Shown here: in pieces, positions 34,201-42,125 of the stretch
Position numbering within the stretch: position 1 is the stretch's first letter
Layout of the letters: each line of letters starts with the position of its first letter
From: HRBIN16 sp049969495
GTDB lineage: Bacteria > Armatimonadota > HRBIN16
Direction of reading: 5' to 3'
Length of the DNA stretch: 58,206 nt
Assembly (NCBI GenBank): GCA_049969495.1
Contig: JBMFOT010000013.1
Location: 1 to 58,206, forward strand
Translations under genes and position numbers: made by a program
The notes under the pieces: generated by a model
What the model was told of the DNA's origin: nothing
Database searches by the model: none
Seen by the model: the letters and a program-made list of their open reading frames with translations, nothing else

Positions 34201-34793
34201 AATACTCCCTTCGTGCTGGGCACGCCCGCCTCGCGTGAGCGATAGCGCACCGCATCTGCCAGCGCACGTCCCAGCCCCTTGAAGGTAGCTTCCGCAATGT
34301 GATGAGCGTTTTCCCCCGCTAGCTGACGCACATGCAGGTTCATGGGAACGTGGAACGCGAAGGCGCGCAGGAACTCCTGCACCAGCTCCGCAGGCATCTG
34401 CCCTAGCATCACCGGAGGCAGTTGCAGGTCGCAGTGCAGATACGCCCGCCCGGAGAGGTCTACCGCCACCATCACCAGCGCGTCGTCCATCGGCACGATA
34501 GCATGTCCATAGCGTTCGATACCGCGCTTATCGCCCACCGCACGCTGCAAAGCCTGCCCTATGCAGATGCCCACATCTTCTACTGTATGGTGTGCATCCA
34601 CCCCCAGGTCGCCTCGCGCCTGGATCACCGCGTCGAACAGGGCATGGCGAATCAGGTGGCTAATCATGTGGTCGAAGAAGCCGATGCCGGTCTCCACCTC
34701 TGCCTTGCCCGTGCCGTCCAGATGCAAGCTGACATGCACGCTGGTTTCGGCGGTTTCGCGGTCCACCTGAGCGATGCGTTCTTCGATGTTCAT
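34197..34793 (-). CDS. hisB: Imidazoleglycerol-phosphate dehydratase
   Basis: 198-residue manganese enzyme. It has the metal-ligand motifs GFFDHMISHL, DAHHTVEDVGI and GENAHHIAEATFKG, and the ending with RSREAGVPSTKGVL typical of monofunctional IGPD. No phosphatase domain, unlike the enterobacterial fusion. The start is the ATG at 34793 after AAGGAGAGG. An ORF reaching 34895 overlaps hisD and is not used. Confidence 0.95.
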   Translation of the reverse strand: MNIEERIAQVDRETAETSVHVSLHLDGTGKAEVETGIGFFDHMISHLIRHALFDAVIQARGDLGVDAHHTVEDVGICIGQALQRAVGDKRGIERYGHAIVPMDDALVMVAVDLSGRAYLHCDLQLPPVMLGQMPAELVQEFLRAFAFHVPMNLHVRQLAGENAHHIAEATFKGLGRALADAVRYRSREAGVPSTKGVL

Positions 34794-34812
34794 CCTGCGA
34801 CCTCTCCTTATG

Positions 34813-36099
34813 TTAATCGTGTAGCCTCCATTGTGCAGCGAGAAGATGTGCATCGAGACCTTCCACCTCTGCCAGGCTCTCGATGGCTCCGGCAACCTGC
34901 TGCAGGGCTTCGCGTGTAAAACTGACCACGCTGGTCTTCTTCACAAAGTCGTCCACGTTCAGCGGTGAGGCGTAGCGGGCGGTGCCGCTGGTAGGCAGGG
35001 TGTGACTGGGACCCGCCACATAATCGCCCAATGACTGAGGAGAATAATCGCCCATCAACACCGCGCCGGCGCACCGAATGCGAGACAGATACCGCCACGG
35101 CTCGGCGACCATCAGCGCAAGGTGTTCGGGGGCGCACAGGTTGGCAAGGTCTACTGCCTCGTCCATGTCGCGTGTGATGAGGATACCGCCGTTTTGCGCC
35201 AGCGTCTGCTGGAGAATATCCCGACGCGGCAACCCGGCAACCGCTTTTTCTATCTCCTGCAACACCGCCTGCGCGAGGGCAGGGGAGGGGGTGATCAGGA
35301 AAGCGGCGGTGTGCACATCATGTTCCGCCTGAGTGAGCATGTCTATCGCCACATAACGCGGGTTGGCGGTGTCATCGGCCAGGATGCACACCTCGCTGGG
35401 ACCCGCAAGCATGTCGATGCCCACCGTGCCGTACACCAGCTTCTTGGCGACGGTGACGTAGATGTTGCCCGGTCCCACGATTTTGTCTACGGCGGGGATG
35501 GACTGCGTGCCGTAAGCCATCGCAGCGATCGCCTGTGCGCCTCCTACTTTGAAAACGCGGTTGACGCCCGCCTCCTGCGCCGCCAGCAGCACCAGCGGAT
35601 GCACCGTGCCGTCTTTGCGCGGCGGGGTGCAGAGGATTACCTCTTCCACGCCGGCTACCCGCGCGGGCAGAGCACACATCAGCACCGAGCTGGGATACAC
35701 CGCCAACCCGCCGGGCACGTACACCCCCACCCGTCGGAGGGGGGTTATCGTCTGCCCAACCAGCCCGCCGTGTTCGTCCACCTCGAACCACGAGGCGCGC
35801 TTCTGGTGTTCATGGAATCGGCGGATTCGCCCAGCAGCGAGGCGCAGCGCTTCCACCACCGGAGCAGGCACTTCTTGCTGTGCGCCCTGCAATTCTTCGG
35901 GGGTTACCTCAAGACGTGGCAGATGTACCCCATCGAAGCGGGCGGTGTATTCGCGCAGAGCGTTGTCGCCGCGAGCGGCCACGTCCTTCAGGATGGCGCG
36001 TACGCGCGATTCTATTTCGGCGTCGTCCAAAGCCAGCGAGCGGCGCAGTAACGCTTTCACTTCTTCGCGAGATGCACTATCTGTCGAAAGCACGCGCAT
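34813..36099 (-). CDS. hisD: Histidinol dehydrogenase
   Basis: 428-residue zinc enzyme carrying out the last two steps of histidine synthesis. It has RRVGVYVPGGLAVYPSSVLM, the NAD-binding NIYVTVAKKLV, DMLTQAEHDVHTAAF with metal-ligand Gln and His, CAPEHLALMV and GPSHTLPTSGTARY. The SD GGAG lies 7 bases before the ATG. It is the first gene of the operon and is preceded by a promoter and a hairpin with five Ts. Confidence 0.96.
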   Translation of the reverse strand: MRVLSTDSASREEVKALLRRSLALDDAEIESRVRAILKDVAARGDNALREYTARFDGVHLPRLEVTPEELQGAQQEVPAPVVEALRLAAGRIRRFHEHQKRASWFEVDEHGGLVGQTITPLRRVGVYVPGGLAVYPSSVLMCALPARVAGVEEVILCTPPRKDGTVHPLVLLAAQEAGVNRVFKVGGAQAIAAMAYGTQSIPAVDKIVGPGNIYVTVAKKLVYGTVGIDMLAGPSEVCILADDTANPRYVAIDMLTQAEHDVHTAAFLITPSPALAQAVLQEIEKAVAGLPRRDILQQTLAQNGGILITRDMDEAVDLANLCAPEHLALMVAEPWRYLSRIRCAGAVLMGDYSPQSLGDYVAGPSHTLPTSGTARYASPLNVDDFVKKTSVVSFTREALQQVAGAIESLAEVEGLDAHLLAAQWRLHD

Positions 36100-36127
36100 G
36101 CATGTACTCCGCTATTGCATTTTACCG

Positions 36128-36158
36128 AAAAAGGCAGGGGGCGAACCCCGCCCCCGCC
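36128..36158 (-). terminator. Hairpin plus T5 in the hisD leader / end of the Gfo/Idh gene
   Basis: The stem runs GGCGGGGGCG...CGCCCCCTGCC with one bulge and the loop GGGTT (36133-36158). It is followed on the minus strand by TTTTT (36132-36128). It lies after the stop of the upstream oxidoreductase gene and also downstream of the hisD promoter, so it could be a terminator, an attenuator or both. Confidence 0.6.
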
Positions 36159-36172
36159 TCTGTCCACAGAGT

Positions 36173-36202
36173 ATTGTACGCTTTTCGTTGACCAATCGTC
36201 AA
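36173..36202 (-). promoter_or_regulatory. his operon promoter
   Basis: -35 TTGACG (36202-36197), an 18-base spacer and -10 TACAAT (36178-36173), immediately after the stop of the Gfo/Idh gene. The predicted start near 36166 gives a 67-base leader that includes the hairpin at 36133-36158. Confidence 0.6.
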
Positions 36203-37189
36203 CTACGGCACGGCAACCGGTACGCCGCGCTCCTGCGACAAGTATGCCGCTTCGCACATCGCTACCGCTTGCCGTCCGTCCCAGCCGGTGAAGATGGGCG
36301 GCTTATCGTGTAACACCCAGTCCACGAACGAACGCAGTTCGCGCACGTAGGGGTCGCCGTATTGCTGCTGAGCCTCTTCCACGGTCACCACCGTTTCCTT
36401 TTCGCCCAGTCGCGCCCAGCGCAGGTTGCCGCCGAAGCCTCCGTGCGCTATCGCGCCCCCTTCGCAGATGATATGCACCCGATACTCACCGACCGCCGCC
36501 GACAGGCTGGCTTCGAGGTCGCCGATACCGCCGTTCTCGAAATCGATAACGAGGTATGCCACATCCTCGTACTCCATCTTGCCGAGCAGGTTCAACATGC
36601 GGGCGTATACCTGCCTGGGTTCGCCCAACACCGTGCGCATATAGTCCAGCTCGTGCACGTTGGTCTCCAGCAGCATTCCACCCGCCAGTTCGCGCTTCAC
36701 ACGCCAACCGGAATGGAACACAGTGGCATATCCCGCCCGGGTGACCGCAATCGCTTTCGGCTTACCGATTTCACCCGATGCAATGATGTCCAGCGACTTC
36801 TGGAACAGCGGGAACAGGCGCAGCACCTGCCCCACCATGAGCTTCACCCCGGCCTCTTCGGCAGCGCGATTCATACGGTCGCATCGCTCCACCGAAATCT
36901 CCATCGGCTTTTCGAGGAAGATATGCTTGCCTGCCTGTGCGGCTGCCAGAGTGGGTTCCAGATGCAATCCACATGGCGTGCCGATGACAACCGCGTCCAG
37001 TTCTTCCTTTTGCAGCATCTGTTCGTAGTCGGTATAGAAGGAGGCGTTCAGCTCGTCGGCGGCGGATTTGCGTTCCGGGTTGGTATCTGCTGCGGATACT
37101 ACCACCGCATCGTCGAACTGCTGTAATCGCTGTGCCAGCGCTGCCGCCATCCCTCCAATGCCAATCACGCCAAAGCGTAGTTTTTCCAT
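36203..37189 (-). CDS. Gfo/Idh/MocA family oxidoreductase
   Basis: 328-residue NAD(P)-dependent dehydrogenase. The N-terminal Rossmann motif is FGVIGIGGMAAALA. AGKHIFLEKPMEIS has the conserved EKP lysine of the active site. The C-terminal alpha/beta domain includes GGMLLETNVHELDYMR with the conserved His. Substrates are probably a sugar, inositol or amino sugar. No specificity can be read. The start is the ATG at 37189, with GGAGCAGG just before it. A 6-base hairpin (GTGTGC/GCACAC) lies 10-26 bases upstream of it. Confidence 0.9.
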   Translation of the reverse strand: MEKLRFGVIGIGGMAAALAQRLQQFDDAVVVSAADTNPERKSAADELNASFYTDYEQMLQKEELDAVVIGTPCGLHLEPTLAAAQAGKHIFLEKPMEISVERCDRMNRAAEEAGVKLMVGQVLRLFPLFQKSLDIIASGEIGKPKAIAVTRAGYATVFHSGWRVKRELAGGMLLETNVHELDYMRTVLGEPRQVYARMLNLLGKMEYEDVAYLVIDFENGGIGDLEASLSAAVGEYRVHIICEGGAIAHGGFGGNLRWARLGEKETVVTVEEAQQQYGDPYVRELRSFVDWVLHDKPPIFTGWDGRQAVAMCEAAYLSQERGVPVAVP

Positions 37190-37510
37190 CCTGCTCCGCG
37201 TGTGCTAAGGGCACACAACCTCCTTTCCAAGGTGGGTTGATATGGGATTCGGTGTGCGAACCAGATGTTCCTACAGGTTTCACCCGGCATCGGCGGTTGC
37301 CCACTCGGCGAGCCACCCAGTGCGAAGACGAGGCTTGCACGGTTTGCCGAGGGGTCTAAGTCAAAAGCGAATGCGGTAAGCAGGAATTACTGTGCCGGTT
37401 GCGGAAGATGCGACTAAGTGGATGTGTGCAAGGTTTCAACTAAGCAAACATACACGGCTGATGGACTTTGAAAGATGAGCGAAGTAGTTCCGGTTGCCTG
37501 TCATTCTGAT
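37190..37510. other. Non-coding region without recognised gene
   Basis: About 320 bases between two divergent genes. It contains a 17-base hairpin (37199-37215), a GC-rich segment with short inverted repeats at 37280-37360, and then AT-richer sequence. The only frames are short and unconvincing. It could hold a leader RNA or a decayed mobile-element end. Neither is supported strongly. Confidence 0.4.
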
Positions 37511-37542
37511 ATGTTGAATCTTCCATGCGCACCCACCTAGCA
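37511..37542. repeat. Interspersed repeat, inverted copy 1
   Basis: A 32-base sequence that matches 52118-52149 in reverse complement with only two mismatches. It ends shortly before the glycosyltransferase start and contains the false ATG at 37525. Confidence 0.85.
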
Positions 37543-37572
37543 CTATCGAGACGGTCGTTTTACGGGGTAGGG

Positions 37573-38685
37573 ATGCCTCTCGCCATTATTCATGACTATC
37601 TGAACCAGCTGGGCGGAGCGGAGAAAGTGCTCAGCAGCTTCCTGCGCTTAGCCCCCGACGCGACGGTGTACACCTCTGTCGTGCGATCCGCAGTACGGGA
37701 TACCTGCGTGCCGGATGGAGCGACTGTGTTGACCAGTTTCCTGCAACGGTTACCCTTCGCGGTGGAGCGCACGCGCCTGTACCTGCCGCTGCTCCCGCTG
37801 GCGTTTGAGCGGATGAACCTGCGCGGGCATGAGCTGGTGCTCAGCATCTCCAGTGCGTTCGCGAAAGGGATACGCCCGCCCGAGGGGATACCTCATCTAT
37901 GCTATTGCCAGACGCCGATGCGCTTCGCATGGAACCTAGACGGCTACATGCGTTATGAGCGTGTCTCGTCGGTGACCAGGGCAGCGGTGCGACTGCTGAT
38001 GGCGCGATTTCGTGAGTGGGATGTGAACACCTCCGGGCGGGTCACCGAGTTCATCGCCATCTCGCGTACGGTGCAAGAGCGTATCTGGCAGTTCTACGGG
38101 CGCGAGTCGCGCGTTGTGTATCCTCCTGTGGATACGCAGATGTATCGCCCCCTTCCCCCTCGGGAGAAGCGCGATTACTATCTGGTGCTGAGCCGTCTGT
38201 TGCCGTACAAGCGCATCGACGTGGCGATAGAGGCGTGTAATCGCCTGCATGTGCCCTTGATAGTGGCGGGAGAGGGGAGGGATGAGCCTCGCCTGCGCCA
38301 GATAGCGGGGGCGACGGTGCAGTTCACAGGTAGGGTACCGGACGAGGAGGCGCGGCGGCTGTTGGCTTGTGCGCGTGCGCTGATTCTGGTGGCAGAGGAG
38401 GACTTCGGTTTGACCCCTGTGGAGGCGATGGCGTCGGGCACACCGGTCATTGCCTACCGGGCGGGCGGGGCAACGGAGTCGGTAGTAGAGGGCGAGACGG
38501 GCATGTTCTTCGACCGGCAGGAGCCGGAGCCGTTGATGGAAGCCCTGCGGCGGTTCAACCCTTCCGATTATGACCCTCAGCGGTGCGTGGAGCAGGCGAG
38601 GCGGTTCGATTCTGGACGTTTTCTCAGCGCGTGGCGGCGGATACTGTGGGAGTACGGTTACCGCGCTCACGTAGAGGCGGCCTAG
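37573..38685 (+). CDS. Glycosyltransferase family 4 protein
   Basis: 370-residue GT-B fold enzyme. N-terminal HDYLNQLGGAEKVL contains the acceptor-domain GGAE motif. The C-terminal donor domain has LVLSRLLPYKRIDVAIEAC, and the E-x7-E motif is in EEDFGLTPVEAMASGTPVIAY. It resembles mannosyltransferases of the WbaZ/RfaB group used for surface polysaccharides. The start is the ATG at 37573 (GGGGTAGGG upstream). The ATG at 37525 lies in a repeat and is rejected. Its stop shares the palindromic CTAG with the convergent pyrE stop. Confidence 0.87.
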   Translation: MPLAIIHDYLNQLGGAEKVLSSFLRLAPDATVYTSVVRSAVRDTCVPDGATVLTSFLQRLPFAVERTRLYLPLLPLAFERMNLRGHELVLSISSAFAKGIRPPEGIPHLCYCQTPMRFAWNLDGYMRYERVSSVTRAAVRLLMARFREWDVNTSGRVTEFIAISRTVQERIWQFYGRESRVVYPPVDTQMYRPLPPREKRDYYLVLSRLLPYKRIDVAIEACNRLHVPLIVAGEGRDEPRLRQIAGATVQFTGRVPDEEARRLLACARALILVAEEDFGLTPVEAMASGTPVIAYRAGGATESVVEGETGMFFDRQEPEPLMEALRRFNPSDYDPQRCVEQARRFDSGRFLSAWRRILWEYGYRAHVEAA

Positions 38686-39266
38686 CGTGGCAAAAACCGG
38701 CTGCCCGGTTCGGTAATCGGCTCACCGCGCTGGCACAGAGGGCATTGCTCAGGCTGCCAGGCTTCCACCTTCAGCCGAAGCAGGGTTTCGGTGCGCACGC
38801 CGAGGTCTACCTGTCCCCCCGTTCTGTCCACCAGAATACCCACGCCCACCAGCTGCACGCGGTACGGCTCTAGCATCTCCAGCACCTCGCGCACCGAACC
38901 GCCGGTGGTCAGGATGTCATCCACCACCAGCACACGCTCACCCTCGCGCAGGGTGAAGCCACGTCGTAGCACGCGCTTGTCCCCTTCGCGTTCGGCATAG
39001 ATGGCGCGCGTGCCCAGCTGGCGGGCGACCTCATAGGCGATGATGACGCCTCCGGTGGTGGGGCCCACCACCACCACGATGCGCTCGTCACGGAAACGCC
39101 TTGCCAGCTCGCCGCACAGCTCTTGCACGTAGTGGGGATGTTGCAACACCCGAAACTTTTCGAAGTAGGTGTCGCTGTGCTTGCCCGAGCTGAGCCGAAA
39201 ATGCCCATGCAGCACCGCGCCACAGTCGCGGAAGATAGCCAGAATGTGTTCAGGAGAGAGACTCAT
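38682..39266 (-). CDS. pyrE: Orotate phosphoribosyltransferase
   Basis: 194-residue enzyme of pyrimidine synthesis making OMP from orotate and PRPP. The PRPP-binding motif is RVLVVDDILTTGGSV. The catalytic Lys region is GDKRVLRRGF, and the N-terminal ALVHGHFRLSSGKHSDTYFEK-like LHGHFRLSSGKHSDTYFEKF is typical. A Cys-containing C-terminus (PEQCPLCQRG) is an extra feature. The start is at 39266, after GAGGGAAAAG. An upstream frame to 39371 runs through a repeat. Converges with the glycosyltransferase gene with a 4-base overlap. Confidence 0.92.
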   Translation of the reverse strand: MSLSPEHILAIFRDCGAVLHGHFRLSSGKHSDTYFEKFRVLQHPHYVQELCGELARRFRDERIVVVVGPTTGGVIIAYEVARQLGTRAIYAEREGDKRVLRRGFTLREGERVLVVDDILTTGGSVREVLEMLEPYRVQLVGVGILVDRTGGQVDLGVRTETLLRLKVEAWQPEQCPLCQRGEPITEPGSRFLPR

Positions 39267-39289
39267 CTTTTCCCTCGTGTATTCGCGGT

Positions 39290-39346
39290 GGAGGATCGCG
39301 CTCCGTCGCGACCGAAACGAACGGCTCGGACGGAGCCTCGCCCTCC
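39290..39346. repeat. Interspersed repeat, GGCTCGG...GGAGCCTCGCCCTCC family, copy 1
   Basis: Matches 43189-43250 in the blocks CCGAAACG, GGCTCGG and GGAGCCTCGCCCTCC. It is followed at 39400-39414 by GAAGCCAGCCTGCGC, also found at 52161-52175. Together they fill the 176-base gap upstream of pyrE. Confidence 0.7.
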
Positions 39347-39442
39347 CGATGCATTTGCCTTTGTCTTGCAATGATGGCTAAAGCCATTCCCGCACAGACG
39401 AAGCCAGCCTGCGCCTGCTGAACCCTGTTGTCTTCAGGAGAT

Positions 39443-40021
39443 TTATTTCCCCTGACGTTCAGCCGTTTCCTCTTCTATCTTGCGATGTACAGTCTGGCAG
39501 AATCGCCGCAGCCGTTGTTTGTCGAACTCATCGGTGGCTAAAGAGAGCGCTCTGGTGAGGTAAGCATACGCTTCGCGGTAATCCTTGCGGGCGCGGAGGA
39601 TGGCCATGCCCATCTCCTCATACAGCTCGTACGAGTTCGGGTTGTTGCGGATACCCTCTTCCAGCAGTCGGCGGGCGTGTTCGTAGCGGTGCAACCGTCC
39701 CGACAGCATGAACCCTGCCACCTGATACGCCTGCACGAAGTGGGGGTCCAGCCAGGTAATGGTGCGCAGGAGAGGAAGCAAGTCGGTGTCCTGTGTCCAG
39801 TCACCGTGATGTTCGATGTATTCGTGGTGGTACTGGTCTACCTTAATCCATAGCAGGTTCGCGAAAACGATGCGAAACTGTCCCGCCATCGCCATCACGG
39901 TACGGAGCGCGGCGTTCTCGGTAGAGGCGTTCTCCATGCTGGGCGCGTTTGCCGATAGCAACCCTTCTAACAACACGCACCCGACAGCCAGAACAGCTAT
40001 CCATGCAGGGAAGCGATTCAT
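39443..40021 (-). CDS. TPR-containing secreted or membrane-anchored protein
   Basis: 192 residues. It has an N-terminal hydrophobic segment (about 7-24, with a possible lipobox-like AVGC) and then about four degenerate TPR-like helices: the LRTITWLDPHFVQAYQVAGF, RRLLEEGIRNNPNSYELYEE and AYAYLTRALSLATDEFDKQR blocks. It probably sits on the outer face of the membrane as a protein-interaction module. It is the last gene of a four-gene operon, and its ATG overlaps the stop of the His-rich gene (ATGA). Confidence 0.7.
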   Translation of the reverse strand: MNRFPAWIAVLAVGCVLLEGLLSANAPSMENASTENAALRTVMAMAGQFRIVFANLLWIKVDQYHHEYIEHHGDWTQDTDLLPLLRTITWLDPHFVQAYQVAGFMLSGRLHRYEHARRLLEEGIRNNPNSYELYEEMGMAILRARKDYREAYAYLTRALSLATDEFDKQRLRRFCQTVHRKIEEETAERQGK

Positions 40022-40239
40022 GTGCTCATCCTCCGACGTACCAGCAGGTAGCTACCTGCCACTACTCCCAGTGCAACTATACCGCCCAGCTGCGTGAGTA
40101 TTTCGTGACGCATCTCCGCGCTTTCCCAATGGTGCGGTTCGTGGTGATGAGCGTGGTCATCGTGCTCGTTGGCAAGGGCAGCAGGCAATAACGTCATCAA
40201 TGCGATGAGAACGACAACCAGCCTCATCCTACACCTCAC
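40018..40239 (-). CDS. Small His-rich membrane protein
   Basis: 73 residues. It has an N-terminal signal peptide (LVVVLIALMTLLPAALA), then a His/Asp/Glu cluster (HDDHAHHHEPHH) and a C-terminal transmembrane helix (LGGIVALGVVAGSYLLV) ending RRRMST. The His cluster suggests divalent metal binding on the outer face of the membrane. The gene overlaps both neighbours, so it is part of the ABC transporter operon. No family was recognised. Confidence 0.65.
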   Translation of the reverse strand: MRCRMRLVVVLIALMTLLPAALANEHDDHAHHHEPHHWESAEMRHEILTQLGGIVALGVVAGSYLLVRRRMST

Positions 40240-40996
40240 GACGTCCGAAGTTCCATACCGATAGCGCGATGCACGTCGCCGAGTAGCAGATTCCGTATAT
40301 CGCCACCAGCATCAGATAGTTTGCCGGAACCGACAGGTCGTGTACAAGCGCATCCTTGAAGCGGAACGCTTCCATGTTGGGCAGTACTGCGCTGAGTGCG
40401 GTAATCGCCCATTTGGCGAAGCCGGTGTTGCGCTCTGCCAGATGATGCAGGTAGCCCATCTTCAGACTTCCCAACAGGTACAGGAAGAGAGTCAGTGTGG
40501 CGGTCATCGCGGGGGTGAAGAAGGTGGACAACAGCATCGCCAGCGCGCCCACCAGCGCCACCTCGAGATAGGTAAAGGCGATGGCGACAACCGCTAAACC
40601 GGACACGTCGTGCAGATGTACCCACAGCAGGGCAACCAGCGTGAGCGCCATCAGGGTCATGCCGACATACACAGCCGCCAGCGCGCCGAGGTAACGGGCG
40701 AGCAGGTACAGTCCGCGTGGGATAGGGCGTGCCAGCACCGGATAGAGAATGCGTTGTTCCACATCCTGAAACAGTGCGCCGCTGAGCAGAAAAACAACGC
40801 TGAGCGAGCCAGCCAGCAGAATCATCACCATGCCGGTATCCTTTACGATTTTGACCTGCACGCCGAGGTCAAAGAAGGAAACCGTTCCCGCAATAGCAAT
40901 CACCACCAGCGACAGCAGCACCATCACGTGCAATATCTGCCGCCGAACCGCCTCCAGAAAGCTCAACTTCATGAGGGCGAAAAGCGCTCTTCGCAT
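40229..40996 (-). CDS. ABC-2 type transporter permease
   Basis: 255 residues with six predicted transmembrane helices, ending with VWNFGRREV. The N-terminal KLSFLEAVRRQILHVMVLL, the cytoplasmic QDVEQRILYPVLARPIPRGLYLLARYLGA motif and the repeated helices are typical of NosY/NatB-like ABC-2 permeases. It starts 11 bases after the ATPase stop, and its 3' end overlaps the His-rich gene by 11 bases. A NosY/CcmB-type permease for copper or nitrous-oxide reductase assembly is a possible alternative. Confidence 0.82.
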   Translation of the reverse strand: MRRALFALMKLSFLEAVRRQILHVMVLLSLVVIAIAGTVSFFDLGVQVKIVKDTGMVMILLAGSLSVVFLLSGALFQDVEQRILYPVLARPIPRGLYLLARYLGALAAVYVGMTLMALTLVALLWVHLHDVSGLAVVAIAFTYLEVALVGALAMLLSTFFTPAMTATLTLFLYLLGSLKMGYLHHLAERNTGFAKWAITALSAVLPNMEAFRFKDALVHDLSVPANYLMLVAIYGICYSATCIALSVWNFGRREV

Positions 40997-41006
40997 GGTT
41001 CTCCTC

Positions 41007-41957
41007 CTATGCTGCCTTCTCGACAGGTGTGGAAACGGGCGCGCTCTGGACGATGCGCAGGAACGCCTCTTCTAGGCTCTCACGCTGCTGAGTGAGGCTG
41101 ATGAGCCGCGCGTTTGCCTTCTCCAGAAGTTGGACCGCCGTATACACTTGCGCAATGTCGGTCACCGCAACAATCTGGGCACCATCCCGGCGAACGTTTG
41201 AACAGAGATTGCGCAAAGCCCGTTCGGTATCCGGGGTAACATTCTCGGCGACGAGCACGTATCGGTCGGTTTGCTGGGTGAGCTCTTCTGGCGTTCCAAA
41301 GGCAAGCAGTTGCCCCTGATGGATAATTGCTACACGGTCGCAGATGAGCTCTACCTCACTCAGATGGTGTGAGCTAAGGAAGATGGTTTTGCCTTGCTCT
41401 TTCAACACCTGCAGCACATTGCGTATCTCCACGCGCGATACAGGGTCTAGCCCCGAAGCGGGTTCATCCAGAATAAGCAGTTGCGGGTCACCGACCAGAG
41501 CCTGCGCGAGAGCCACCCGTTGTGTCATGCCCTTGGACAGCTTGCCGATCGGTCGGTGCGCGAAGGTATCGGCACGAGCCAGCTCCAGAGCGATTTCTAC
41601 CCGGTGCTTCGCCTCACGTGCCGGCACGCCCGCCAGTGCAGCATGTGCGGATAGCAGCTCGCGCGGGGTGAGATAGCGCGCAAAATAGGGCTGTTCGGGC
41701 ATATAGCCGACCTTCTGGCGAGCACGCGGCTCGTGGCAGGGAACGCCGTACAGCCACGCTTGTCCCCGCGTGGGCGCGATAAAGTGTAGCAACATCTTGA
41801 TTGTGGTGGTCTTTCCGGCGCCGTTTGCTCCCAGAAAGCCCACCGTTTCCCCGTCTGCTATCTGCAGATTAAGGTCACGTACAGCAGTATGGCTCTGCTT
41901 GCGCGAAACGTAAACTTTGGTCAACAGCTCGGTACGGATAGCGTATGGCGTATGCAT
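41007..41957 (-). CDS. ABC transporter ATP-binding protein of the ABC-2 type
   Basis: 316 residues. It has Walker A GANGAGKTT, Q-loop PEQPYFARYLT, signature LSKGMTQRVALAQAL and Walker B LLILDEPASGLDP, with the C-terminal extension common in ABC-2 partners (NatA/CcmA/YxlF type). The start is set at 41957 (MHTPYAIRTELL). The longer frame to 42038 is not used. First gene of the operon with the permease, His-rich and TPR proteins. Confidence 0.85.
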   Translation of the reverse strand: MHTPYAIRTELLTKVYVSRKQSHTAVRDLNLQIADGETVGFLGANGAGKTTTIKMLLHFIAPTRGQAWLYGVPCHEPRARQKVGYMPEQPYFARYLTPRELLSAHAALAGVPAREAKHRVEIALELARADTFAHRPIGKLSKGMTQRVALAQALVGDPQLLILDEPASGLDPVSRVEIRNVLQVLKEQGKTIFLSSHHLSEVELICDRVAIIHQGQLLAFGTPEELTQQTDRYVLVAENVTPDTERALRNLCSNVRRDGAQIVAVTDIAQVYTAVQLLEKANARLISLTQQRESLEEAFLRIVQSAPVSTPVEKAA

Positions 41958-42125
41958 ATCTGCTTGCTCCCGCTCATGGACCACTCCCTTATCTTTATCG
42001 GCAGCGCTGTGTTTCTTGTGGAGGGGGGAATATGGCACTTTTTCGGGTGAAGTGCGCCTGACGCATGGCCGATGATATGAGCAAGAGGTTTAGACAACCA
42101 TTTTCTGCCGGAGAAGGTGTAGCCT

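Noticed and set aside
37190..37510. TnpB or other IS200/IS605 element remnant
   Set aside because: A vague resemblance to TnpB 3'-end sequence in one frame only. No zinc-finger motif or target-site structure.
40340..41095. Plus-strand frames inside the ABC-2 transporter genes
   Set aside because: Antisense shadows of high-GC coding sequence with low-complexity Gln/His composition.
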